From positions 1-31,095 of the forward strand of contig DASPJL010000024.1 in NCBI GenBank assembly GCA_035628645.1: a stretch of DNA of 31,095 nucleotides, in the 5' to 3' direction. This document shows, one piece after another, positions 1 to 8,666 of this stretch. The notes below the pieces were generated by a model. It did no database searches, was not told the DNA's origin, and saw nothing but the letters and a program-made list of their open reading frames with translations. The DNA comes from DASPJL01 sp035628645 (lineage in GTDB: Bacteria > Bacteroidota > Bacteroidia > Cytophagales > Cyclobacteriaceae). Every line of letters starts with the position of its first letter. Position 1 is the stretch's first letter. The position numbers and the translations under genes are program-made.

Positions 1-2
1 AT

Positions 3-1031
3 TTTTTGGTCCATTTCCTAATAATAATCGTCATGAGTCCTTCTTATTCAAATGAGCCAGATTCCATCAATTTTGACTTCGTGGATAAGTATGCGCTCCA
101 AAGCCCTAAAACACAAGCGGAAACTGTTGAGAAACTTACAAAATATCTTGTTACGCCTTATGAAAATGATATTTTAAAAGCAAGGTCAATTTACGTTTGG
201 ATTGTGAACAACATTAGTTACGACCATAAAATGGCAAATGATATAACCAAAAAGCCTGAAACGATTCAAAGCATCTTAAAAACAAAAAATGCAATATGTG
301 GAGGATATTCAGAACTTTTTAAAAAAATGGCAGAGTTAGCAGGAATAAGAGCTGTTTATATAGCAGGATATTCCCGACACCATAGCTTTAGGGAGAAAAA
401 ACCTTTTTCTTGGTCAAGCCATGCATGGAATGCAATTGAAGTTGGAGGTGTTTGGTATCTGTTAGATTCTACATGGGAAAGAGAGATTTATTCCAAATTG
501 GGGAAAAGTATTGGCAAAACTTATTTTTTGAAGACACCGAAGGAGTTTATTCTTGATCATTTACCTGAAGATCCTATGTGGCAATTGTTATACCATCCAA
601 TAACTCTTCAAGAGTATAAGAAAAGTTTGGAAAACGTTAAAGAGCTCCTATTAAGGGAAGACACCTGCTATCATTATTTGGACAGTATTAACTCAATTAA
701 TAAACTTGCTCCACCAGAAGCTAGATTGAAAACAGCTATGAATGCTTTTATTTTTAACCCTTCTAATCATCTGGCAATTGGCATGGGAATGTTAGAATTT
801 GGAAACATTATTTCGCGAAATAATGCTAAATCAAGAAAAACCAATATAAATTATAGAATTTTAAAACAGAAAGAAGCCTTAAATTATTTTAAAGCTTCTT
901 TGTCTCATTTGAATAAGGATGGAAACCAGGTTTTTATTGAAAGCTGCAGGAGCAATATCAAGTATTCCAATCGATTTATATCTAACCTGAATAAGAAGAA
1001 AAAGAAGTTGTCGAAAAACAAAAAGCATTAA
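3..1031 (+). CDS. Transglutaminase-like domain protein, 5' end outside the window
   Basis: Probable exported protein with a transglutaminase/cysteine-protease core. The triad is visible in order: Cys98 in the AICGGYS motif, His139 in SHAWN and Asp154 in LLDSTW (counting from the TTG at 6). A preceding stretch (YVWIVNNISYD) is typical of the fold upstream of the Cys. The reading frame is open to the left edge, and the first residues (FLIIIVMSPSYSN) look like the second half of a signal peptide, so the true start is probably just outside the window; the TTG at 6 and the ATG at 33 are internal candidates. The last 100 residues lack a recognisable domain and end in a Lys-rich tail. The gene ends 11 bases from the convergent RDD gene, leaving no room for a separate terminator. 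Substrate and reaction (protease, cross-linking or peptidoglycan-related) cannot be told from sequence. Confidence 0.8.
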   Translation, partial: FLVHFLIIIVMSPSYSNEPDSINFDFVDKYALQSPKTQAETVEKLTKYLVTPYENDILKARSIYVWIVNNISYDHKMANDITKKPETIQSILKTKNAICGGYSELFKKMAELAGIRAVYIAGYSRHHSFREKKPFSWSSHAWNAIEVGGVWYLLDSTWEREIYSKLGKSIGKTYFLKTPKEFILDHLPEDPMWQLLYHPITLQEYKKSLENVKELLLREDTCYHYLDSINSINKLAPPEARLKTAMNAFIFNPSNHLAIGMGMLEFGNIISRNNAKSRKTNINYRILKQKEALNYFKASLSHLNKDGNQVFIESCRSNIKYSNRFISNLNKKKKKLSKNKKH

Positions 1032-1042
1032 CAATACAATTA

Positions 1043-1480
1043 CTACTTCCTCACCACAACTGACATTCCTGCCATATCATGAATCGCTCGCCGTTTACCG
1101 GTAAAACTTATCGCGATAAAAGATAACCATCCAAGTAGCGCTTTGACATAAAATCGAAGGAACGCAAAAAATAAATTTATTTTTTTATTTGTATTGTGTA
1201 TGTTTCTTACCCTTATGCCCATTATAAATTGCCCCAACGTAGCACCTAAGGAAGTAAGAATTGGTTCGTAGGTCATAATTAAGAGAAAGAGTACCACCTT
1301 TATCCAGACAGGAAAGTTTTCTGAGGATCCTATAATATTGCTTGTAATCACAAGGAGAAGTAACATGAAGACCCAATCTATTACCATTGATTTTACCCGG
1401 GTCAAAATAGAAGGATAAGGATTTGGGATTTGCAGATTTTTATTAGAAACCTCAGGGTTGTCAAGTATTGTCTCTGTCAT
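1043..1480 (-). CDS. RDD family membrane protein
   Basis: Small integral membrane protein of the RDD family (about 145 residues). Visible hallmarks are the first-helix Arg and Asp (RVKSMVIDWVFM), the loop motif SLGATLGQFIMGIRVRN, and a C-terminal GKRRAIHDMAGMSVV. Three hydrophobic stretches follow the family pattern. The frame is open further upstream (to 1543), but the ATG at 1480 is preferred because the resulting N-terminus, MTETILDN, matches the METILDH start of the second RDD gene in this window (25474). Function is not established for most of the family; some members act in ion or small-molecule transport. The gene is convergent with the transglutaminase-like gene and divergent from the methyltransferase gene. 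Confidence 0.85.
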   Translation of the reverse strand: MTETILDNPEVSNKNLQIPNPYPSILTRVKSMVIDWVFMLLLLVITSNIIGSSENFPVWIKVVLFLLIMTYEPILTSLGATLGQFIMGIRVRNIHNTNKKINLFFAFLRFYVKALLGWLSFIAISFTGKRRAIHDMAGMSVVVRK

Positions 1481-1634
1481 AGTAAATAATTTTTTAACAA
1501 TATAAGGAATAGGAATTTTGAAACCTATACCATTGGAAATCAAATTAGATTGAAAAAATTTTTAATAATGTCGGCTTTTTCCAATTTTCACCCCAGGAAT
1601 AATATTTTCTTTGTTTCACCAACCCAAAACGCAT

Positions 1635-2279
1635 ATGGATTTTAAATTTTTAGCCGCACAACTAAGAAAACCTGAAGGTGACTTTGGAAAAGACTTGGGA
1701 GAAAAAATGAATGTCTCCAATAAATATATCAACAACAGGACTTTGGAATTACTGAATGTTATTGAGAACGAAAAGGTGCTTGAGATCGGTATGGGGAACG
1801 GTTATCTGTGTAATGAAATTCTAATGGAATCTACATCCGCTACATATACCGGGTGCGATTTTTCAGAGTTAATGGTAGAAGAAGCAAGTGCACGTAACAA
1901 CTTCTGGGTTAAAAATAATCGAGCAAGTTTTAAACTTTCAGATGCCTCCAAACTGCCCTTTAATGCAGATTATTTTGATAAAATATTTACCGTAAATACC
2001 CTTTATTTCTGGGAAGATCCTGTGGAAGAATTAAACGAAATAAAGAGAGTATTAAAGCCTGGCGGATTATTCATTTTAAGCATCCGGACAAAAAGGAGTA
2101 TGGAAAACTTGCCTTTTTCGAAATATGGTTTCAATCTTTACGAGGAACAGGATGTGTTGAAGCAATTAATTAAGGTTGGATTTTCAAGGATAGAAACTGA
2201 AGTGGAGGAAGAGCCGGAAATTAAAATAGAAGAATCTGCTATTAGATTTCAGTCTATTTATGCAAAGTGCTGGAAGTAA
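1635..2279 (+). CDS. Class I SAM-dependent methyltransferase
   Basis: Predicted cytosolic methyltransferase of the UbiE/Methyltransf_11 type. Motif I for S-adenosylmethionine binding is VLEIGMGNG at about residues 48-56, followed by the acidic motif II region (TGCDFSELMV), a post-II segment (KLSDASKLPFNADYFDKIF) and the motif III region (IKRVLKPGGLFIL). The ATG at 1635 is chosen: it starts MDFKFLAAQLRKP, a conserved-looking N-terminus, whereas the in-frame TTG at 1611 only adds eight residues. The substrate is unknown. The next gene (MmcQ/YjbR-like) follows after 35 bases from the chosen start and may be co-transcribed. Confidence 0.85.
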   Translation: MDFKFLAAQLRKPEGDFGKDLGEKMNVSNKYINNRTLELLNVIENEKVLEIGMGNGYLCNEILMESTSATYTGCDFSELMVEEASARNNFWVKNNRASFKLSDASKLPFNADYFDKIFTVNTLYFWEDPVEELNEIKRVLKPGGLFILSIRTKRSMENLPFSKYGFNLYEEQDVLKQLIKVGFSRIETEVEEEPEIKIEESAIRFQSIYAKCWK

Positions 2280-2314
2280 ATTTTGTAACTCAACAATATC
2301 CTTATTCTAAAATT

Positions 2315-2659
2315 ATGAATGCTGCTACCTTTCGAAACCTTGCTTTGTCATTTCCTGAATCAGCAGAAGCGCCTCATTGGAATAAGACTTCTTTCAGGGT
2401 TCATAAAAAGATTTTTGCCACGCTTTCACCCGATGGCAAAAGTGCAACTTTGAAACTTTCTCCGGTGGATCAATCTGTCTTTGAAGAATATGATAACACT
2501 ACTATTTATCCGGTACCGAACAAATGGGGCAAACAGGGATGGACAGTTGTAGAGCTTACAAGTATTGAAGACGAAATGTTGAGGGATATATTGACATGCG
2601 CTTATCGTGAAGTTGCCCCTAAAAAACTGGTTGATCTCATGGATAATTCCCTTAAATAA
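2315..2659 (+). CDS. MmcQ/YjbR family DNA-binding-like protein
   Basis: Small protein (114 residues) of the MmcQ/YjbR family (DUF419, CyaY-like fold). Recognisable features are the N-terminal ATFRNLALSFPESAEAPHW, a central SFRVHKKIFATLSPDGK strand pair, and a C-terminal WTVVELTSIEDEMLRDIL helix preceding AYREVAPKKL. The ATG at 2315 gives the standard family N-terminus; the in-frame TTG at 2267 would overlap the methyltransferase and is less likely. Some members have been described as binding double-stranded DNA, but the cellular role is unclear. It probably shares a transcript with the methyltransferase gene upstream. Confidence 0.85.
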   Translation: MNAATFRNLALSFPESAEAPHWNKTSFRVHKKIFATLSPDGKSATLKLSPVDQSVFEEYDNTTIYPVPNKWGKQGWTVVELTSIEDEMLRDILTCAYREVAPKKLVDLMDNSLK

Positions 2660-2719
2660 AGATTCGTGCCTTGATTTTTTCTTTATTAACCCCCACCTTT
2701 AGTTTATCTTCAAAGACTT

Positions 2720-3964
2720 ATGGAAAATTGGATTAACCGCTGGAATAATTTTTTAAAGGAATATCCTTCTTTAAATATTGTTGACAATATACAAACCTGG
2801 AATGTTCCCGATGTTTCACCTAAAAATTTAGCTAAAGACGAAGTTTTTTGGGATAAAATAAGGTTATGCTTTCCTGTAGCTGAGAACGTAATAAACCTGA
2901 ACAATGGCGCAGTCAGTTCTTCTCCTTTTGTAGTAGAAAAGGCTTACACCGGTTACTATTCGCTTGTGAACACTGCTCCCAGTTACTATATCTGGAAAGT
3001 GATGGAAAAAGGCCGGGAGTTGATCAGGGAAGGATTGGCTAATCTAATCAATTGTTCTAAAGAAGAGGTAGCCATATTAAGAAATGCGACAGAGGCATTA
3101 AACAATGCAATTTTTGGAATTGAATTGAGGGCAGGAGATGAGGTAGTGGCATGTAAACAAGATTATGCCAAGACCATTTCTTCCTGGAAACAGCGTGAGT
3201 TAAGAGATGAAATTAAGGTGATATGGGTAGAAATAAATGGTTCAGAATCCAATGAAGAAATGGTTGAAAAATATACTTCGGCTTTTACGGAAAAAACAAA
3301 AGTCCTGCTTTTAACCCATGTCATTAATTGGAATGGACAGGTTTTACCCGTCGAGCTTATTATCAAAGAGGCAAAAAAGGAAAATATAAAAGTTATTCTT
3401 GATGCTGCGCATAGTTTTGGTATCCTTGAAACAGATGTAAAAAAACTTGATTGTGATTACCTGGCTACTGCATTACATAAATGGCTGTCAGGTCCAATTC
3501 CTTCAGCAATGCTTTATGTGAAGAAACCGGAAATATCAAAAACCTGGCCTTTGGCATCTGCCAGTAATCCATTGTCAGATGACATCAGAAAATTTGAAGA
3601 ATTAAGTATCCAGCTTTTACCTAATATCCTTGGATTAGGATATGCTATGGAATTTCATTTAAAATTGGGCAGAAAGAATAAAGAAGAAAGGGTAAGGCAT
3701 CTAAGAAGATATTGGACTAATCAGTTAAAAGATATTGATGGAATAAAGTTTAATGTTCCTTTAAATGAAGATCAATGCGCGGTTATTGCAAATGTAGCAC
3801 TCAAGAATTGGGAACCTGCGGCTTTGGAGGAAATGCTTCTTTCAAAATATAATATTCATGTAAGCTCCGTAGTCTGGGAAAATATGCAAGGAATAAGGGT
3901 AACTCCTAATATTTATACAGAGATTGAGAGTTTGCAACGCTTGGTTGATGGGTTAAAGGCTTAA
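2720..3964 (+). CDS. Class V aminotransferase (PLP-dependent, isopenicillin N epimerase/cysteine desulfurase-like)
   Basis: PLP-dependent fold-type I enzyme, 414 residues. The Schiff-base lysine is Lys254 in ALHKWLSGP. The Asp that contacts the pyridine nitrogen is Asp228 in VILDAAHSFG, with His231 four residues into the same motif. The phosphate-binding Thr/Asn segment is RNATEALNNAIFG. The HKW motif after the active site and overall pattern match the isopenicillin N epimerase-like branch of class V rather than true IscS/SufS, since no mobile active-site Cys loop is evident. Many relatives carry a twin-arginine signal; this one starts directly with MENWINRW and shows none, so it is probably cytosolic. 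The actual substrate is unknown. Confidence 0.85.
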   Translation: MENWINRWNNFLKEYPSLNIVDNIQTWNVPDVSPKNLAKDEVFWDKIRLCFPVAENVINLNNGAVSSSPFVVEKAYTGYYSLVNTAPSYYIWKVMEKGRELIREGLANLINCSKEEVAILRNATEALNNAIFGIELRAGDEVVACKQDYAKTISSWKQRELRDEIKVIWVEINGSESNEEMVEKYTSAFTEKTKVLLLTHVINWNGQVLPVELIIKEAKKENIKVILDAAHSFGILETDVKKLDCDYLATALHKWLSGPIPSAMLYVKKPEISKTWPLASASNPLSDDIRKFEELSIQLLPNILGLGYAMEFHLKLGRKNKEERVRHLRRYWTNQLKDIDGIKFNVPLNEDQCAVIANVALKNWEPAALEEMLLSKYNIHVSSVVWENMQGIRVTPNIYTEIESLQRLVDGLKA

Positions 3965-4012
3965 CTAAGGAAACCCATTAGAATAGAACTTGAATTGTTC
4001 CTTTTGATACTG

Positions 4013-4423
4013 TTATTGTTTTTTTCTGGTAGAAGTATATCCAATGGTGTCATCAAGTAGAATTGCCTCTTGAATTACTTCTAAAATAGCAGCTTCTGGT
4101 ATTTCTTTTATGCTTGAAAAAGTAACACTAAAAACCTGTCTTCTTCCCTTTGAATCCAACAAGCCTTGTTCGTTCGATAGTTCATTTCCTCTCGTGAAGG
4201 CGAATTCTACTTTCCCGTTTTTAGATGGATTTAAATAGCATAGCCAGCTTTTTCTATAATAGAAGGGTATTTTATAACGGATTTTAGCTGTTATTTCCGG
4301 GAAAGACATCATTAAATTGTGAAAGTACAGCAGCGTTTCTTTTTGACCTCCATCATAGTTTAATATGAATTCCTCTACTTCATCCATAAACATTTCTTGC
4401 TTTATTAACTGATCATTGCCCAA
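4013..4423 (-). CDS. DUF1801 family protein
   Basis: Short cytosolic protein with a DUF1801 (YdhG-like) core: EVEEFILNYDGGQKETL at the start, then AKIRYKIPFYYRKSWLCYL and a VEFAFTRG strand. It overlaps the 3' end of recG by 19 bases if the ATG at 4423 is used. Two further in-frame ATGs at 4393 and 4387 lie just downstream of the recG stop and would give MFMDEVEEF or MDEVEEF, closer to the family N-terminus, so the real start may be one of these. The position directly after recG on the same strand suggests co-transcription. The function of the family is not known; a related DUF1801 domain occurs again at 26059. Confidence 0.75.
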   Translation of the reverse strand: MGNDQLIKQEMFMDEVEEFILNYDGGQKETLLYFHNLMMSFPEITAKIRYKIPFYYRKSWLCYLNPSKNGKVEFAFTRGNELSNEQGLLDSKGRRQVFSVTFSSIKEIPEAAILEVIQEAILLDDTIGYTSTRKKQ

Positions 4424-6498
4424 ATCACGGCATCCTTTCTAGCCTTTTCAATATGTTTTTTTATGACTTCATGTTGAGGCAATGAAAATGTTGGGTCTTT
4501 CTCCAGTATTTCCATTGCCGTTTCCCTGGCTGCCAATAAAATTGCCTGATCTTTGGCTAGATCGGAAACTTTCAGGTCCAGTATTCCACTTTGTTGTGTG
4601 CCTCCCATGTCTCCCGGTCCACGCAATTTTAAATCTTCTTCGGCTATTTCAAATCCATTGTTGGTCCTTACCATCGTACCAATCCTTGCTTTGGCTTCTT
4701 TTCCTAATTTATAACCTGTCATCAAAATGCAGTAAGATTGGTCCGCTCCTCTTCCTACCCGCCCCCTTAACTGATGCAACTGCGACAGGCCAAATTTTTC
4801 AGCGTTTTCAATTACCATAACAGAAGCATTTGGAACATCAACGCCTACTTCAATTACAGTAGTTGAAACCATGATTTTCGTTTCCCCTTTTTTGAACCGC
4901 TGCATCTCAAATTCTTTGTCTTTCGACTTCATCTTTCCATGAACAATACTAATCTGATATTCAGGAAAAGCCCGGGCTATACTTTCATATCCGTCCATCA
5001 GGTCTTTATAGTCGAGCTTTTCAGATTCTTCAATTAACGGATAAACAATATAAACCTGCCTTCCTTCCTCAATTTGCTGACGAATGAATCCAAATACTGC
5101 CAGTCGATGGGCATCGAATTTATGCATAGTTTTGATCGGCTTTCTTCCCTTGGGTAGTTCGTCAATTACAGAAATATCCAAATCTCCATATAAGGTCATT
5201 GCTAGCGTTCTTGGAATGGGAGTGGCTGTCATTACCAGAATGTGGGGAGGATGGTCTTTGTTTTTGTCCCAGAGTTTCGCTCTCTGAGCTACACCAAATC
5301 GATGCTGTTCGTCAATCACACAAATGCCCAGATTTTTAAATTGAACCTTATCTTCAAGCAAAGCATGCGTGCCGACGACTATATGTAGTTCTCCGCTTGC
5401 CAGTCTTTCCATCATTTTTTTTCGGATGGATTGTTTGGTTGAGCCTGTTAAAAGGTCAATAGTAATCCCGAGTTTATCTGAATGTTTTTTAAGGTTTTGG
5501 TAATGCTGTTCAGCCAAAATTTCTGTCGGGGCCATAAGACAGGACTGCGCCTGATTATCATAAGCCATGAGCATGACAATAAAAGAAACAATAGTTTTCC
5601 CGCTTCCCACATCTCCTTGTAAAAGCCTGTTCATTTGTGTACCTGATACCAAATCAGCATAAATCTCTTTTATTACTCTTTTTTGAGCGTCTGTCAATTC
5701 AAAAGGTAAATGGGTTTTATAGAAATTATTAACAGAGGGAATTGTATTAAAAATATGTCCCTTAAACTTGGTTTTAGAAACTTGCTTCTGGCTCAAAAGC
5801 TTAAGTTGAATATAAAAGAGTTCTTCAAATTTTAACCTTCGCCTGGCTTGTCGTAAAAATTCTTCATTTTTAGGAAAATGAATATGGAATAAAGCAAAGG
5901 CTTTGTTAACCAGCCTGAACTTTTCAATTAAAAAGGCAGGCATGTTCTCCTGGATATTAGGTAACCCAATGGTCAGTAAATGATGAACTACCTTGCCAAT
6001 GCCTTTACTATCAAAGAAATTTCTTTTAAGATTTTCAGTAGTGGAATACACAGGAACCAGCGCAGCACCATTTGTAGTTGAAAGCTCAGCACGATCAATT
6101 TCAGGATGAGCCATATTTAACTTACTTCCAAATACGGTGGGTTTTCCGAACACTACATATTCTACTCCCGGAATTAATTTCTTTTCAACCCATTTTATTC
6201 CCTTAAACCATACCAGTTCTACCTCTCCGGAATGATCGGAGAAACTTGCTACCAACCTTTTCGCACCCTGACTTCCAGCCATGTGATAATGGTTTATTTT
6301 TCCTTTTATCTGAACGGCAGGTGAATTTTCATTAAGTTCATTTATGTTATAAAACCGGCTTCTGTCCTCATACCTGAATGGAAAATGTTGGATGAGGTCT
6401 GCATAGGTAAAAATTGAAAGTTCCTTATTTATTAATTGTGCTTTTTGCGGCCCAATTCCTTTAAGAAATTCAATTTTTGTTTGAAAAAAATCAGCCAT
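4405..6498 (-). CDS. recG: ATP-dependent DNA helicase RecG
   Basis: Branched-DNA translocase that remodels stalled replication forks and Holliday junctions. At 697 residues it has the usual RecG length. The N-terminal wedge/OB region includes FPFRYEDRSRFYNI and the strand LVASFSDHSGEVELVWF. The helicase core shows Walker A GDVGSGKT (Lys301), the Walker B box DEQH at 396-399 (the RecG-type DExH), motif III TATPIPRTLAMT, and motif VI QLRGRVGRG near the C-terminus. The C-terminal GPGDMGGTQQSG is the conserved RecG motif after motif VI. A 114-base gap separates it from gldD upstream, so it could have its own promoter; none was recognised with confidence. Confidence 0.97.
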   Translation of the reverse strand: MADFFQTKIEFLKGIGPQKAQLINKELSIFTYADLIQHFPFRYEDRSRFYNINELNENSPAVQIKGKINHYHMAGSQGAKRLVASFSDHSGEVELVWFKGIKWVEKKLIPGVEYVVFGKPTVFGSKLNMAHPEIDRAELSTTNGAALVPVYSTTENLKRNFFDSKGIGKVVHHLLTIGLPNIQENMPAFLIEKFRLVNKAFALFHIHFPKNEEFLRQARRRLKFEELFYIQLKLLSQKQVSKTKFKGHIFNTIPSVNNFYKTHLPFELTDAQKRVIKEIYADLVSGTQMNRLLQGDVGSGKTIVSFIVMLMAYDNQAQSCLMAPTEILAEQHYQNLKKHSDKLGITIDLLTGSTKQSIRKKMMERLASGELHIVVGTHALLEDKVQFKNLGICVIDEQHRFGVAQRAKLWDKNKDHPPHILVMTATPIPRTLAMTLYGDLDISVIDELPKGRKPIKTMHKFDAHRLAVFGFIRQQIEEGRQVYIVYPLIEESEKLDYKDLMDGYESIARAFPEYQISIVHGKMKSKDKEFEMQRFKKGETKIMVSTTVIEVGVDVPNASVMVIENAEKFGLSQLHQLRGRVGRGADQSYCILMTGYKLGKEAKARIGTMVRTNNGFEIAEEDLKLRGPGDMGGTQQSGILDLKVSDLAKDQAILLAARETAMEILEKDPTFSLPQHEVIKKHIEKARKDAVIWAMIS

Positions 6499-6510
6499 TA
6501 AGCGAGTAAA

Positions 6511-6531
6511 CAGTCTTGAGTCGAGAGTCTT
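6511..6531. repeat. Three-copy degenerate heptanucleotide tandem repeat upstream of recG
   Basis: Three adjacent 7-base units read CAGTCTT, GAGTCGA and GAGTCTT, immediately followed by an A/G-rich low-complexity run. The array sits 13 bases before the recG start. The units differ at one to three positions, so this is a decayed short tandem repeat. Its role, if any, is unknown. Confidence 0.5.
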
Positions 6532-6612
6532 AAGAAGAAAGATAAAAGATAAAAAAAGAAAGATGCAAATTTTTAGCGGAGAATCATGAATATTGAGTGC
6601 CCATTAATTCTC

Positions 6613-7341
6613 TCAATCGTTCATTCTTCGTTTTTCTTCCTTCCATTCCAATGTATTGAGTAAATGGACAATATCTTCTTTCAGATATTCAATCACCGGA
6701 GCCAAGGAATCATTTTTGGTGGCGGTACGGAAGTAAAGAGCTCCTCTGAAAAAATGTTTTACCGAATCACTGACGTAGAATTGAAACTGACTAGGTACCT
6801 CCCCGCTTAGTTCAGAAACAATGGCTGTCTTACCTGAAGGAGTTTTTAAAATCTGATCATCTATGGAATAGGCTTTAATCTGATGCTTGGAAGTTAATCG
6901 ATAAGCATCTTCAGTAAGCTCCTTAAAGACCTGTTGACTTCCTTTTATAGGTTTGTACGTCAGTTGAACATTAGCTTGAAACTCTGGATAGTAAATATCT
7001 ATCCAATGTGGCTCTGCAATCCAGGAAGAGTCTTTTCGAATTTTTGCATGTTCTGAATATTCAAACCAGTAGGGATGATCTTCTTTTAACGATTGATAGC
7101 TGTGAGTTGGAAGGTCAATTCTATTGTATCCCTCAGGTTTTGGAAGGTAAGTCTTTTCACAACTTGTTAATAAACCAGTTAAAATAAAAATTATAGAAAA
7201 ATAAAAGATTGTAGATGTCTTGAGAGAAAAAGTTCTTAATGTGTAACAGCTAAGATTTAACTTCCTACTTTTTACATTTGGCTTATCTTCCAACCAATTG
7301 CCCTTCCTTGTTTGTTTGCTCTTTACTAAAAACTTTGACAC
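6613..7341 (-). CDS. gldD: Gliding motility lipoprotein GldD
   Basis: Outer- or inner-membrane-attached lipoprotein required for Bacteroidota gliding and type IX secretion in flavobacteria. The lipobox is GLLTSC after a hydrophobic run (TIFYFSIIFILT). The mature part starts with YLPKPEGYNRIDLP, the signature of GldD, and contains PHWIDIYYPEFQANVQLTYK. The ATG at 7341 lies 59 bases inside gldE and gives an unusually long 60-residue leader before the Cys. The in-frame TTG at 7293 overlaps gldE by only 11 bases and shortens the leader to 44 residues; it may be the true start. Directly follows gldE, so translational coupling is likely. Confidence 0.93.
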   Translation of the reverse strand: MSKFLVKSKQTRKGNWLEDKPNVKSRKLNLSCYTLRTFSLKTSTIFYFSIIFILTGLLTSCEKTYLPKPEGYNRIDLPTHSYQSLKEDHPYWFEYSEHAKIRKDSSWIAEPHWIDIYYPEFQANVQLTYKPIKGSQQVFKELTEDAYRLTSKHQIKAYSIDDQILKTPSGKTAIVSELSGEVPSQFQFYVSDSVKHFFRGALYFRTATKNDSLAPVIEYLKEDIVHLLNTLEWKEEKRRMND

Positions 7342-8644
7342 GGCTTATTTTCTCTTTTTCTACTCCTATAACTGTAAATTCAAATTTATTGTATGTTACC
7401 TGATCTCCTGAAGAAGGCGTCTTTCCAAATAATTCAAGTAAAAAATCTCCCAACGAATCCTCTTGATCTGCAACATCAAACTCTTCAGGTTCTAAATTAT
7501 ATATTTTTTCAAACTCAGATAATGGTGTTTTTCCTTCAAAGATGAAGGTATTTTCATCTAAAGTGCTGTAAGTTACTGAATGATTTTTATCAAACTCGTC
7601 ATTTATTTCTCCTACTATTTCTTCAAGAATATCCTCCAAAGTTACTAATCCGGATGTTCCTCCGTACTCATCAACGACTATTGCCATATGGACTTTCTTT
7701 TCCTGGAAATCTTTTAAAAGGTCTTCGATTTTCTTGGATTCAGGAACAAAAAATCCTGGACGGATCAGAAGATGCCAGTCAAAATGCAGCTTATGTTCGA
7801 TGTGCATCAACAAATCCTTCACATAAATTATTCCTTCAATATTGTCTATGTTTTCTTTATATACAGGGATTCTGGAATATCCATGTGTATTGGCTTCTTT
7901 TAACAATTCATTAAAGGTTAAGTCATAATCAAAGGCAACAATATCCAGTCTGTTTTGCATGATCTCTTTCACAGAGCTTATGTCAAAAACTATATTTGAA
8001 AGGTTATTATCTTCCAACTCTGACGCCTCTTCATTATCTATTTCTACAGATTGTTTAGAGTCTATCGACTGAGAATCGTGTATTGCTTTTTTGCCATTAG
8101 TCCTTTTCTTTGGATTGTAAAAAGAAGAAAGAATTTTATAAACGGGTTGAAAAACCTTAAAGAGTATAAAGAATATAAAGGATGTATTTAATATAAAATT
8201 CGAATAATTGTGTTTTACCAAAATTTTAGGCAATACTTCATTAAAGAAAATTAAAGCCACCGTAAAAGCCATTATTACTGCAGCAACAATAACAATTGGA
8301 TAGGAGAGGAAATGATTTCCCCAAAGAAAAAAGGTTGTAAGTGTGATTGCTGAAACCGTCAGAATGTTCTTTAATATTCTAAGGGACGCAAAAGCCTGTT
8401 TTGAATTCAGGTTTAAGTACTTTAGGTACTTATTTTCCCAAACTTTATTGTTTTTAGAGGTATTTTGACTTTCTGATGTAAGCGAAGAGAAAGCAAATTC
8501 CAGACTTGATAAGAAGCCTGATAAGAATAATAGTAAAATTATGATCAGGCCTTGAAAAATATATATAAACAAGGGACCTTCTAAAATACTCTTAAAAAGC
8601 AAAAGTATACTTAACGGGTCCCCTGTATCTGATTGGTCTTCCAA
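7283..8644 (-). CDS. gldE: Gliding motility-associated protein GldE (CNNM/CBS/CorC family)
   Basis: Inner-membrane protein of the CNNM (DUF21)-CBS-CorC_HlyC architecture, with family size. The N-terminal third holds several hydrophobic helices (for example IYIFQGLIIILLLFLSGFL, and a later pair around AITLTTFFLW and IVIVAAVIMAF). A CBS pair spans FDISSVKEIMQNRLDIV to VVDEYGGTSGLVTLEDILEE, followed by a CorC-type domain (FIFEGKTPLSEF...). Such proteins are linked to divalent cation transport; GldE supports GldD function in flavobacteria. The start is uncertain: a TTG at 8644 gives MEDQSDTGDPLSIL and sits after the ssb stop, while a TTG at 8686 would overlap ssb by 20 bases. No ATG lies nearby. 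Member of the mutY-ssb-gldE-gldD series. Confidence 0.93.
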   Translation of the reverse strand: MEDQSDTGDPLSILLLFKSILEGPLFIYIFQGLIIILLLFLSGFLSSLEFAFSSLTSESQNTSKNNKVWENKYLKYLNLNSKQAFASLRILKNILTVSAITLTTFFLWGNHFLSYPIVIVAAVIMAFTVALIFFNEVLPKILVKHNYSNFILNTSFIFFILFKVFQPVYKILSSFYNPKKRTNGKKAIHDSQSIDSKQSVEIDNEEASELEDNNLSNIVFDISSVKEIMQNRLDIVAFDYDLTFNELLKEANTHGYSRIPVYKENIDNIEGIIYVKDLLMHIEHKLHFDWHLLIRPGFFVPESKKIEDLLKDFQEKKVHMAIVVDEYGGTSGLVTLEDILEEIVGEINDEFDKNHSVTYSTLDENTFIFEGKTPLSEFEKIYNLEPEEFDVADQEDSLGDFLLELFGKTPSSGDQVTYNKFEFTVIGVEKEKISRVKVFSKEQTNKEGQLVGR

Positions 8645-8666
8645 AATAAGTAATCTAAGTGAAACA

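Noticed and set aside
3965..4012. Possible terminator between the aminotransferase and DUF1801 genes
   Set aside because: AAGGAA and TTCCTT can pair only across a loop of about 30 bases, with no compact stem.
4482..4820. 112-codon plus-strand frame opposite recG
   Set aside because: It lies wholly antisense to the conserved C-terminal part of recG and has low-complexity Leu/Pro composition.
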